Below are positions 1 to 5,200 of a stretch of 5,300 nucleotides of DNA, piece after piece (the stretch's first letter is position 1; each line of letters starts with the position of its first letter). Origin of the DNA: DATKMS01 sp041497995 (GTDB taxonomy: Bacteria > Desulfobacterota > Binatia > HRBIN30). The notes beneath the pieces are model-generated. The model searched no databases. It was not told the origin of the DNA and saw only the letters and a program-made list of their open reading frames with translations. Where the stretch lies: assembly GCA_041497995.1 (NCBI GenBank), contig JBGQHM010000444.1, forward strand, positions 1-5,300. The letters are read 5' to 3'. Both the position numbers and the translations under genes were made by a program.

Positions 1-702
1 CGCAGACGCGAAGATCATGTCGACGGTACCGATGAACTGCGTGCCGAGGACGCGGCGCTCCGCCGTGGAGAAGGGCATGATGACCAAGTCGTCCTGGTCC
101 TGCCCCCACGACGTCTGCCCCTTGGCTTCGAGCACACCGATGACGCTGAAGGGCACATCCTTGATGCGCACCTGCGCACCCACCGGGTCTTCGCCCGGTC
201 CGAAGAGATGATCCACGACGGTGCGGCCGAGCACCACGACGCGGTTCGCCGCATCCTCGTCACGTTGCGTGTAGAAGCCGCCGGCAACCACGGGCCAGTC
301 GCGCACGCTCTGATACGACGGCGTCGCGCCTTGGGCGACCGTCGACCAGTTCTGGTCGCCGTAGATTACCTGCACGACTTGGCGGCGAAAGTAGGTGACG
401 TCGGCGACGGACGCACATTCCCGCTTGATGGCAACGGCATCGCTGGTGTTGAGCGTCGACACGCCACCCCAGCCGGAGCGTACGCCGGACGATGTGGTCG
501 CCCCAGGGATGACCATGAGCAGGTTGGTACCCAAGCTGAGGATCTGCTTCTGCACCGCCGCGTCGGCGCCCTGGCCGATGCTCACCATGGTGATGACCGC
601 GGCGACGCCGATGATGATCCCCAACATGGTCAACGCCGAGCGCAGCTTGTTCCGCCGCAGGGCACGCAGCGCCGTGCGCATGGTCATCCGCAGGAGCTTC
701 AT
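1..702 (-). CDS. macB: MacB/FtsX-type ABC transporter permease, N-terminal 234 residues (runs off the left edge)
   Basis: Inner-membrane permease subunit of a MacAB-type export system. It is open from an ATG at 702 to base 1 without a stop, so the C-terminus lies outside the window. The translation begins MKLLRMTMRTALRALRRNKL, a basic amphipathic lead. The first membrane segment follows at about residues 22-42 (LTMLGIIIGVAAVITMVSIG), with the 'GxxIGVAAVI..SIG.G' pattern typical of MacB permeases. Residues ~45-234 form the large periplasmic (MacB_PCD) domain, with recognisable blocks such as SLGTNLLMVIPG, VVVLGRTVVDHLFG, VRIKDVPFSVIGVLEAKG and DQDDLVIMPFSTA. Family members are about 400 residues with three more membrane segments near the C-terminus, so roughly 40 % is missing here. 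A strong Shine-Dalgarno at 714-719 supports the start. It is the last visible gene of the leftward macA-ATPase-permease operon. E. coli MacB is one fused chain; here the permease is separate. Substrate is unknown. Confidence 0.93.
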   Translation of the reverse strand, partial: MKLLRMTMRTALRALRRNKLRSALTMLGIIIGVAAVITMVSIGQGADAAVQKQILSLGTNLLMVIPGATTSSGVRSGWGGVSTLNTSDAVAIKRECASVADVTYFRRQVVQVIYGDQNWSTVAQGATPSYQSVRDWPVVAGGFYTQRDEDAANRVVVLGRTVVDHLFGPGEDPVGAQVRIKDVPFSVIGVLEAKGQTSWGQDQDDLVIMPFSTAERRVLGTQFIGTVDMIFASA

Positions 703-713
703 GACCGTGCGGT

Positions 714-719
714 CCTCCT
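714..719 (-). promoter_or_regulatory. Strong Shine-Dalgarno for the permease gene
   Basis: The minus strand reads AGGAGG here, 11 bases before the ATG at 702. It sits within a purine-rich run (GAGGAGAGGAGG), just downstream of the repeat hairpin at 735-755. This ribosome site fixes the permease start and lets the gene be translated independently of the ATPase gene 144 bases upstream. Confidence 0.7.
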
Positions 720-734
720 CTCCTCGCCTCTTCT

Positions 735-755
735 CCCTCTCCCTCCGGGAGAGGG
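735..755 (+). repeat. Left REP hairpin
   Basis: Stem CCCTCTCCC (735-743), loop TCC, stem GGGAGAGGG (747-755). It lies 12 bases upstream of the purine-rich ribosome site of the permease gene in the direction of transcription, so a folded stem would sit close to that ribosome site. Confidence 0.8.
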
Positions 756-846
756 TTGGGGTGAGGGGATCACATGCTCTGCAACAATTGCTCTGAAGCC
801 ACCCTCCATCCACGCAGCGTCACAAGGCAGTTGACGAAGAGTCATC

Positions 847-1614
847 TCATCCCCTCACCCTGCCCTCTCCCGAAGGGAGAGGGAAAGACGAAGGAGGCCG
901 CTCGGAAGCAGGTGCGGCCCGCGTCGCCTGCTGTACATCCGACACGATCAGCCCGTCGCGGAACGTGAGAACGCGCCGCGCGTACTTGGCGATGTCGGGC
1001 TCATGGGTCACTAAGACGATGGTCAAGGCCTGATCTTCGTTCAGATGCCGGAAGATTTCCAGGATCTCCTGGCTCGTCCGCGTGTCGAGGTTGCCGGTCG
1101 GCTCGTCAGCGAGCAACACGGTGGGACGATTGACGAGCGCGCGGGCGATAGCAACGCGTTGCTGCTGGCCGCCAGACAGTTGGCTGGGCAGGTGCTCCTC
1201 GCGCCCGCTCAAACCGACCTCTCCTAGCGTATCGAGCGCGCGCCGGCGTTGGTCGCGCAGTGGCACGTCGCCGTAGAAAAGCGGCAGCTCGACGTTCTCG
1301 ATAGCGCTGGTGCGTGGGATCAGGTTGAAGCTCTGAAACACGAAGCCCAGCTGGCGGTTGCGGATCGCGGCGCGCTCGTCGGCAGACAGCGTCGACACGT
1401 CGGCACCGGCGAGCCGGTAGACACCGCGCGTCGGACGATCGAGACAACCGACGATGTTCATAAAGGTCGATTTGCCTGAGCCCGACGCGCCCATGACCGC
1501 GACGAACTCGCCGGCGGCGATGTCGACGGACACGCCGCGCAACGCTTGCACGGCGATGTCGCCCAGCTCGTAGACCTTCCAGACGTCGCGCACCTCGATG
1601 AGCGGGCCGGGCAT
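847..1614 (-). CDS. macB: MacB/LolD-type ABC transporter ATP-binding protein
   Basis: Cytoplasmic ATPase (255 aa) that powers the adjacent permease. It has a complete set of ABC motifs: Walker A GASGSGKST (residues 42-50), Q-loop FVFQSFNL (Gln94), signature LSGGQQQRVAIARAL (146-160), Walker B VLLADEP (166-172, catalytic Glu171), D-loop GNLD and H-switch VTHEPD (His204). The opening LIEVRDVWKVYELGD and ALRGVSVDI are typical of the MacB/LolD/FtsE group, whose members work with four-segment FtsX-like permeases. The ATG at 1614 lies 3 bases after the macA stop (TGA at 1620-1618), which indicates translational coupling; the local ribosome site is weak. The fold proper ends near residue 230. The last ~12 residues (PLPSGEGRVRG) and the stop come from a REP hairpin, so the native tail was probably replaced or extended by repeat insertion. 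The motifs are all upstream of this and intact, so activity is expected. Confidence 0.95.
   Translation of the reverse strand: MPGPLIEVRDVWKVYELGDIAVQALRGVSVDIAAGEFVAVMGASGSGKSTFMNIVGCLDRPTRGVYRLAGADVSTLSADERAAIRNRQLGFVFQSFNLIPRTSAIENVELPLFYGDVPLRDQRRRALDTLGEVGLSGREEHLPSQLSGGQQQRVAIARALVNRPTVLLADEPTGNLDTRTSQEILEIFRHLNEDQALTIVLVTHEPDIAKYARRVLTFRDGLIVSDVQQATRAAPASERPPSSFPLPSGEGRVRG
863..883 (-). repeat. Right REP hairpin, inside the ATPase 3' end
   Basis: Stem CCCTCTCCC (863-871), loop GAA, stem GGGAGAGGG (875-883). On the minus strand it is read as codons for the C-terminal residues FPLPSGEGRVRG of the ATPase, and the tail of the repeat gives the TGA stop (849-847). Confidence 0.8.
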
Positions 1615-1617
1615 GGG

Positions 1618-2826
1618 TCACCGAAACCGGCGGCCGGCAAATCCCGGCGGCTGCGCCGGTTCGCGCTGCTCGCCGCGGCGGAAGGCCACCGCCAGCTGGT
1701 CGTCAGGCTTCAGCTGGTCTGAGAGCAGCTCGGCATACTGGTCATCGCGTACCCCGAGGCGCACCTCGACGCGCCGCAGTGTACCATCGCTCGTCATTGC
1801 CCAGACCGCCGGCGTGCCCCGCCCGGCACCATCCGTACCGGCGTGCGGCGTCGCCTCCGCCTTCTTGCGCTCGGGATGGAAGCGCAGCGCACGCACGGGA
1901 ATGCGCACGACGTCGGTGCGTTGCGCGGTGACGATGCTCACCGACGCCGTCATCCCCGGCTTGAGCTTGAGCGCCGGGTTGTCGACGCCGACCACTACGT
2001 CGTAGGTCACCACGTTCTGCAGCGTGGTGGGCGCATTGCGCACCTGCACGACAGTGCCGTGAAAGGCCTCACCCGGATACGCATCGACTGTGAACGATGC
2101 CGGCTCACCCACCCGCACCTCGCCAATATCCGACTCGCTGACGTTGGTATCCACCTGCATCTTGGTCAGGTCCTGCGCAATCAGAAACAGGGTGGGCGTC
2201 TGAAAGCTGGCGGCGACCGTCTGGCCGACGTCAACGTTGCGCGACACCACCACGCCATCGACGGGCGACAAGATATCCGTAAAGGCCAGGTTGATGCGCG
2301 CCTCCTCTAGCGAGGCCTCCGCTTGCCGCACCGCCGCTTGATCGAGGGCGAGCTGAGCGACCGCCTGATCGGAGTCGCTGCGCGCCGTATCGACGTCGTT
2401 CTGCGAAACCAGGTTCCTGGCACGCAGTTCGCGGTTCCGCGCCAGGGTCAGCTTCTTGAGCTCCAGGTCGGCGCGCGACTTCAGCACTTTGGCGCGGGCA
2501 TTCGCCAGCGCTGCGTCGGCGCTGAGCACCTTGACCTGGAACGTTGCGGGATCAATCTTCGCAACGCGCTGTCCTTTCGTCACCGGCGAGTTGAAGTCGA
2601 CGAAGAGCGCCTGGATCGGTCCGGAGACATACGTACCGACCTGCACCGTGGTCACCGGATTCACCGTTCCGGTTGCGGTCACCGTCGACGCGACGACCCC
2701 GCGATCGACGGGTTCCGTGACGTAGCCGGCGTCGGCGTCGCGTGCGGACCGCGCCCAGTATAGGTAGCCACCGACGGCAACGAGAACCGCCCCCGCAGCC
2801 ACCGCAAGTTTCCAGGAGCGCGACAT
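1618..2826 (-). CDS. macA: MacA-like periplasmic adaptor (membrane fusion protein, HlyD/RND-MFP family)
   Basis: Periplasmic adaptor that would link the inner-membrane permease to a TolC-type outer-membrane channel; no such channel gene is in the window. The protein is 402 aa. After a short basic N-terminus it has one membrane anchor at ~7-24 (LAVAAGAVLVAVGGYLYW), then the first half of a lipoyl domain (~50-95, TGTVNPVTTVQVGTYVSGPI). An alpha-helical hairpin rich in Ala, Glu, Arg and Leu follows (~96-178). The lipoyl domain is completed by ILSPVDGVVVSRNVDVGQTV (~185-204). A beta-barrel (~215-300) contains the MacA-type signature RNAPTTLQNVVTYDVVV, and a membrane-proximal domain runs to ~380. 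Start choice: the frame stays open upstream to 2973, but those 49 codons are largely repeat sequence, while the ATG at 2826 gives the expected basic residues plus anchor. No clear Shine-Dalgarno precedes it. First gene of the export operon; corA lies 150 bases upstream on the same strand. Confidence 0.93.
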   Translation of the reverse strand: MSRSWKLAVAAGAVLVAVGGYLYWARSARDADAGYVTEPVDRGVVASTVTATGTVNPVTTVQVGTYVSGPIQALFVDFNSPVTKGQRVAKIDPATFQVKVLSADAALANARAKVLKSRADLELKKLTLARNRELRARNLVSQNDVDTARSDSDQAVAQLALDQAAVRQAEASLEEARINLAFTDILSPVDGVVVSRNVDVGQTVAASFQTPTLFLIAQDLTKMQVDTNVSESDIGEVRVGEPASFTVDAYPGEAFHGTVVQVRNAPTTLQNVVTYDVVVGVDNPALKLKPGMTASVSIVTAQRTDVVRIPVRALRFHPERKKAEATPHAGTDGAGRGTPAVWAMTSDGTLRRVEVRLGVRDDQYAELLSDQLKPDDQLAVAFRRGEQREPAQPPGFAGRRFR

Positions 2827-2880
2827 GGAGATACAGCGGTTACAGCTAACAGCGGCGGCCCGCTGCCGCAACACTACGGA

Positions 2881-2975
2881 ATTGCGGAATGCGGAATGCG
2901 GATTGCGGATTGCCGAGCGCGGGAGGCGCCCCGGGGCGTCTAGGTCTTCAAATCCGCAATCCGCAATCCACAATT
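2881..2975. repeat. Inverted arrays of 7-bp repeats around a GC palindrome
   Basis: The left arm (2881-2915) is five tandem 7-mers: ATTGCGG, AATGCGG twice, ATTGCGG, ATTGCCG. The right arm (2951-2975) is the reverse complement: AATCCGC twice, AATCCAC, then AATT. Bases 2898-2911 and 2951-2964 are perfectly complementary over 14 bp, and pairing continues outward with mismatches. Between them lies the 12-bp palindrome CGCCCCGGGGCG (2927-2938). The element occupies most of the 150 bases between the corA stop and the macA start. Read in frame it produces a spurious peptide (MWIADCG..., SAIRNPHSAFRN) ahead of macA. No mobility gene is associated. Confidence 0.8.
2898..2964 (-). terminator. Possible corA terminator / intergenic RNA stem
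   Basis: Transcripts leaving corA (stop TAG at 2979-2977) would meet, within 13 bases, a 14-bp perfect stem formed by the heptad arms (2951-2964 with 2898-2911). The loop carries a second GC-rich stem (2927-2938). No run of U follows, so it is not a classical intrinsic terminator. It could block RNA decay, cause partial termination, or be only a repeat. Confidence 0.3.
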
Positions 2976-2976
2976 T

Positions 2977-3951
2977 CTAGAGCCACTCGGCGTGCTTGAA
3001 GCGCCAGTAGAGGAAGCCGCAGATGCCGGCCATGGTCGCCATGACGACGGGGTATCCGTACGTCCAGTGCAGCTCGGGCATGAATTCGAAGTTCATGCCG
3101 TAGATGCCGGCGATCATCGTCGGCACCGCCAGGATGGCGGCCCACGCCGCCAGCTTCTTGGTCACCTCGTTCTGCCCGACGGAGATCAGCGACAGGTTCG
3201 CTTCGAGCGCGGTGGTCAGCAGCTCGCGCAGGTTGTCGACCGTCTCGTTGATGCGGATGACGTGGTCGTAGACGTCGCGGAAATACAGCCGGGTGTCCTC
3301 GGGAATGAGCGCGACATCGAAGCGGACGAGGCGGTTGCACACCTCGATGAGCGGCGCGACGGCACGTTTCAACGTCACGAGGTCGCGTTTCAACCCGTAG
3401 ATCTCCTCGGTCGTTTCGCGGTTGAACCCGCCGTCGAAGATGCGCTCTTCGATGCCTTCCAGTTTTTCTTCCAACGCATCGACGACGGGGAAGTAGTGAT
3501 CGACCACGAAGTCCATCAACGCATAGAGCACGAACCCCGGCCCCTTGCGTAGCAGCTGCGGGCTAGCCTCGCAGCGGGTGCGTACTTCGGTGTAGGGCAT
3601 CGAGGCACCGTGGCGCAGCGAGATGATGTACTGCGGGCCGATGAAGATGTGCGTCTCACCCAGTGCGATCTTGCCGGCTTCGAGCTGCACGGTGCGCAGC
3701 ACGACGAAGAGCGAGTGACCGTACTCCTCGATCTTCGGGCGCTGATGCGCCACCAGCGCGTCTTCGACCGCAAGGTCGTGCAAGCCGAACTCCCCTTGGA
3801 TGCGGCGCACCAACTCGTCGCTCGGCTCGTGGAGTCCGATCCAGATGAACTGGTCCGGGACCTTGAGGACTTCGCTGACGTCCTCGACGTCGACCGGGCC
3901 GACCTTCTGTCCGTCCGCCGTATAGGCGACGCAGTTGACCACCGTGTTCAT
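2977..3951 (-). CDS. corA: CorA-family magnesium/cobalt transport protein
   Basis: Pentameric inner-membrane channel for Mg2+ (also Co2+/Ni2+ in the family). The protein is 324 aa, close to the usual ~315-350. A large cytoplasmic domain covers residues ~1-260. It includes FIWIGLHEPSDELVRRIQ, then LAVEDALVAHQRPKIEEYG (~60-78), a family-typical block, then FVVLRTVQL and IFIGPQYIISLRHG. The long 'willow' helices contain VVDALEEKLEGIEERIF and a stalk helix with NETVDNLRELLTTALEANLSLIS. Transmembrane segment 1 (~266-284, LAAWAAILAVPTMIAGIYG) leads into the diagnostic GMN motif (285-287, YGMNFEFMPELHW). Segment 2 (~299-316) ends in a basic tail RFKHAEWL. The ATG at 3951 is preferred over an in-frame ATG at 4002: it gives the normal family N-terminus, and a GAGGGGAAG stretch lies upstream, though somewhat far (about 12 bases). 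Same strand as macA but separated by the repeat region, so probably its own transcription unit. Confidence 0.95.
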   Translation of the reverse strand: MNTVVNCVAYTADGQKVGPVDVEDVSEVLKVPDQFIWIGLHEPSDELVRRIQGEFGLHDLAVEDALVAHQRPKIEEYGHSLFVVLRTVQLEAGKIALGETHIFIGPQYIISLRHGASMPYTEVRTRCEASPQLLRKGPGFVLYALMDFVVDHYFPVVDALEEKLEGIEERIFDGGFNRETTEEIYGLKRDLVTLKRAVAPLIEVCNRLVRFDVALIPEDTRLYFRDVYDHVIRINETVDNLRELLTTALEANLSLISVGQNEVTKKLAAWAAILAVPTMIAGIYGMNFEFMPELHWTYGYPVVMATMAGICGFLYWRFKHAEWL

Positions 3952-4146
3952 CGTTGTGGACGCTTCCCCTCGTCGCGTACAACGTTGGGCGGCGGCGGAC
4001 AAGTGCTGGGACGTCGCCCACCACCGTGTCCCTCCGGCACACGCGCAGCTACACGTTCGAGGTGTTGCGCTCTCTCAGCCGCGACCCTGACTACCAGCAA
4101 GCCGCTCGGCTTGCGACTGCCCTTCGACAACGATACGGGTACCGAT
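3952..4146. other. Divergent spacer between corA and vapB
   Basis: This 195-base stretch separates leftward corA from rightward vapB and must hold promoters for both. No convincing gene is visible. The clearest element is the perfect palindrome at 4097-4114. A weak promoter-like pair for vapB is TTGCGA (4111-4116), 17 bases, then TACGGG (4134-4139). The -10 match is poor, and its position would leave almost no leader, so it is not annotated separately. Confidence 0.4.
4097..4114. promoter_or_regulatory. Perfect 18-bp palindrome, candidate VapB operator
   Basis: GCAAGCCG-CT-CGGCTTGC is an exact inverted repeat with 8-bp arms, ending 32 bases before the vapB ATG and overlapping the possible -35 hexamer at 4111. 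Type II antitoxins commonly bind such inverted repeats over their own promoter to autoregulate. The symmetry is seen directly; the operator role is inference. A short hairpin is the alternative reading. Confidence 0.4.
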
Positions 4147-4386
4147 ATGAAGACAACCATCGAGATATCCGACCTGTTGCTCCGCGAAGCGCGCGCCTTG
4201 GCGGCAGAGCAGGGCCAGACACTACGACAGGTCGTGGAGGCGGGTCTCCGCCAGGTGGTGACGGCTCGAAAGGCAACAGCGAAGGCGTTCCGACTGCGCG
4301 ACGCGAGTGTTGGCGGCAAGGGCTTGCGCAAGGGGTTGCGCTACGATGACTGGGGCAAGATCCTCGGCTACGGAGATCGCGGGTGA
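4147..4386 (+). CDS. vapB: VapB-family antitoxin
   Basis: Antitoxin of a type II toxin-antitoxin pair (79 aa). Such proteins use an N-terminal DNA-binding fold to repress their own operon and a C-terminal tail to neutralise a VapC RNase. The N-terminus MKTTIEISDLLLREARALAA, followed by EQGQTLRQVVEAGLRQVV, shows the short strand plus two helices of ribbon-helix-helix-like VapB proteins. The C-terminal part is basic and then ends in LRYDDWGKILGYGDRG, where a toxin-binding segment is expected. The ATG at 4147 starts exactly at the conserved N-terminus; the frame is open further upstream but that part is not protein-like for this family. The stop TGA overlaps the toxin start in GTGA (4383-4386), the usual coupled arrangement. 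The gene looks intact although its toxin partner is broken, so it may be an orphan antitoxin or a relic. Confidence 0.85.
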   Translation: MKTTIEISDLLLREARALAAEQGQTLRQVVEAGLRQVVTARKATAKAFRLRDASVGGKGLRKGLRYDDWGKILGYGDRG

Positions 4387-4598
4387 TCGCGGTCGACAGC
4401 AATCTGCTCGTCTCTGCACACCGCCGCGATTCGCCCTGGCACCACGAAGCGTCACGTTGCCTCAGAGAGCTGGCGGAAGGGGAGCCGTGTGGGGTCTTCC
4501 GTGGCCCTGTGTGCATGACTTCCTCAGTATCGTGACTCATCCGCAGATCTTTCAGTCGGTTCGCCGCACTCGTCACGAAGAATCCGCTGGTCGGTTGA
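4383..4598 (+). pseudogene. vapC: VapC PIN-domain toxin, frameshifted and internally deleted
   Basis: Remnant of a VapC ribonuclease. It begins at GTG 4383, overlapping vapB, with VIAVDSNLLVSAHRRDSPWH, the classic PIN start with the first catalytic Asp (residue 5). This frame runs through CLRELAEGEP, then loses homology and would stop at TGA 4530. Near 4478-4489 the family sequence moves to the frame starting at 4481: VWGLPWPCVHDFLSIVTHPQ, matching the family block PWPC.HEF..IVTHP. At about 4549 it breaks again: the original frame at 4551-4598 encodes FSRFAALVTKNPLVG and a stop, which matches the C-terminal end of VapC (normally DRDFSRF....NPL). About 70 residues are missing between these pieces, including the central HDA-type acidic site and the DRD. 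The product cannot be an active RNase. The family length is ~130-145 aa. The block comparison is from memory of the family; the frame changes are seen directly. Confidence 0.82.
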
Positions 4599-4662
4599 CG
4601 GCGGTAACGCGCAGAGCCGGGCCGGTCTCACACTGTCCTGACGCGGTTGCGCCGGCTGCTGC

Positions 4663-4897
4663 GTGCGCGGCTGTCCGGGTCATCTGCGACGCGGGAAGTC
4701 CGGTCGAGGTGATTCTGGAGCGCATTCCAGCCAGCGTGTGTCGGGTGTGCGGCCAGGTGTTTTTTTCGAAGGGTGTCGCCGAGGGCATTGATCGCGTCCT
4801 CCTGCCGTTTCATGGGAGGCACACGCACGTGCCCGATCTGCCTCCAGCGCGGGTCATCGTGGATTTCAGCGTTGCGCGCCGCAGAGCCGCGGCCTGA
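4663..4897 (+). pseudogene. Probable YgiT/MqsA-type zinc-finger antitoxin, damaged
   Basis: The frame ending at TGA 4897 encodes VEVILERIPASVCRVCGQVF, then FSKGVAEGIDRVLLPFHG and finally PPARVIVDFSVARRRAAA. The IPA-x-VC-x-x-CG block (Cys codons at 4739 and 4748) is the second half of the zinc site in YgiT-type proteins, and the tail ending in a V.DF-like strand also fits. The first CxxC is not properly present in this frame (only VICDAG). In the next frame, from a GTG at 4663, the sequence VRGCPGHLRRGK looks like the missing N-terminal zinc half. This suggests a frameshift near 4699-4710, with one Cys possibly lost. No start codon with a good ribosome site gives a normal product. Such antitoxins usually pair with a DUF4258/MqsR-like toxin, and none is visible. 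The frame is continuous back into the vapC remnant, so a chimeric product is possible but unlikely. Start is uncertain. Confidence 0.5.
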
Positions 4898-5008
4898 GGG
4901 TTGGCCCGGGAATGCCTCGCCCTGTCGCGACATCACGATCCCCCAATGCAGCGCGTGGAGCGTTGCAATCCAATGGCACCGATCCTACTATCAGCTCAGA
5001 GACGCACG

Positions 5009-5200
5009 ATGGTCGAAGTCGACTATGCACAGCTGCAGCTGCTTTACGGGGGCCGGTACGTCGCCCGACGCGACAGTGACGTCGTCGCCAGTGCGGAGGG
5101 CTACGACCAATTGCTCGAGCAGCTTGATCGCGCTGGCGTGGACTGGGACCACGTGATTATCGAGTACGTCGAGCCTGCCGACGTTGTCTGTGTCTATTGA
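5009..5200 (+). CDS. Small DUF5678-like protein
   Basis: A 63-aa cytoplasmic protein with no signal or membrane segment. It is acidic and starts MVEVDYAQLQLLYGGRYVAR, then SDVVASAEGYDQLLEQLDRA, and ends in IEYVEPADVVCVY. The pattern 'LY.G.YVA....VVAS...Y..L...L' followed by a closing strand matches my memory of the DUF5678 family, small proteins of unknown role. The ATG at 5009 starts just before the conserved block; the frame is open further upstream, with ATG 4973 (12 more codons) as an alternative. No strong Shine-Dalgarno is seen for either. The stop overlaps the next gene by 11 bases, so the two are probably translated together. Function is unknown; close coupling suggests it works with or modulates the downstream protein. 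Confidence 0.7.
   Translation: MVEVDYAQLQLLYGGRYVARRDSDVVASAEGYDQLLEQLDRAGVDWDHVIIEYVEPADVVCVY

Larger units (their letters stand above)
731..884. repeat. REPIN-like doublet: two inverted hairpin repeats flanking a ~78-base spacer
   Basis: Two copies of a ~38-base element face each other. The left arm (731-770) reads CCCTCTCCC-TCC-GGGAGAGGG, then a tail ending GGTGAGGGGAT. The right arm (849-884) is its inverse: ATCCCCTCACCC, a short link, then CCCTCTCCC-GAA-GGGAGAGGG. Each arm is itself a 9-bp perfect hairpin with a 3-base loop. The arms match at almost every base in inverted orientation, with differences only in the loop and the two bases after it. The spacer 771-848 shows no gene. The layout matches REP doublets (REPINs), which are non-autonomous elements mobilised in trans by RAYT transposases; no RAYT is visible here. 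It lies between the ATPase and permease genes and overlaps the ATPase 3' end. It could affect mRNA stability or attenuate permease expression (inference). Confidence 0.75.

Noticed and set aside
395..796. Plus-strand open frame ending in LSLRERVGVRG
   Set aside because: This peptide end is the translation of the left REP arm, and the rest is antisense to the permease gene. Known type of annotation artefact.
208..834. Long plus-strand open frame (208 codons)
   Set aside because: It lies opposite the well-supported permease gene. Its composition is the Arg/His/Asp-rich kind seen in antisense frames of GC-rich genes, and its end runs through the REP repeat.
2881..2975. CRISPR array
   Set aside because: The units are 7 bp, tandem without spacers and arranged as inverted arms. 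No repeat-spacer structure and no cas genes are present.
2992..3552. Plus-strand open frame of 186 codons opposite corA
   Set aside because: Antisense shadow of corA: rich in Asp, Val and Arg without any domain pattern, while the minus strand carries an unambiguous GMN motif.
3954..4349. Plus-strand frame through the spacer into vapB, with a protein-like stretch around 4056-4120
   Set aside because: It overlaps vapB in a different frame and then becomes Gly/Arg-rich without family resemblance. No ribosome site supports it.
4471..4500. Programmed frameshift to express full-length VapC
   Set aside because: No slippery heptamer or following hairpin is evident, and the later internal deletion removes catalytic residues, so mutation is the simpler explanation.
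4307..4897. One continuous gene of 196 codons covering the vapC and YgiT remnants
   Set aside because: Its start lies inside vapB in another frame, and it combines a middle piece of VapC with a half zinc finger. This fits fused pseudogene debris better than a real fusion protein.
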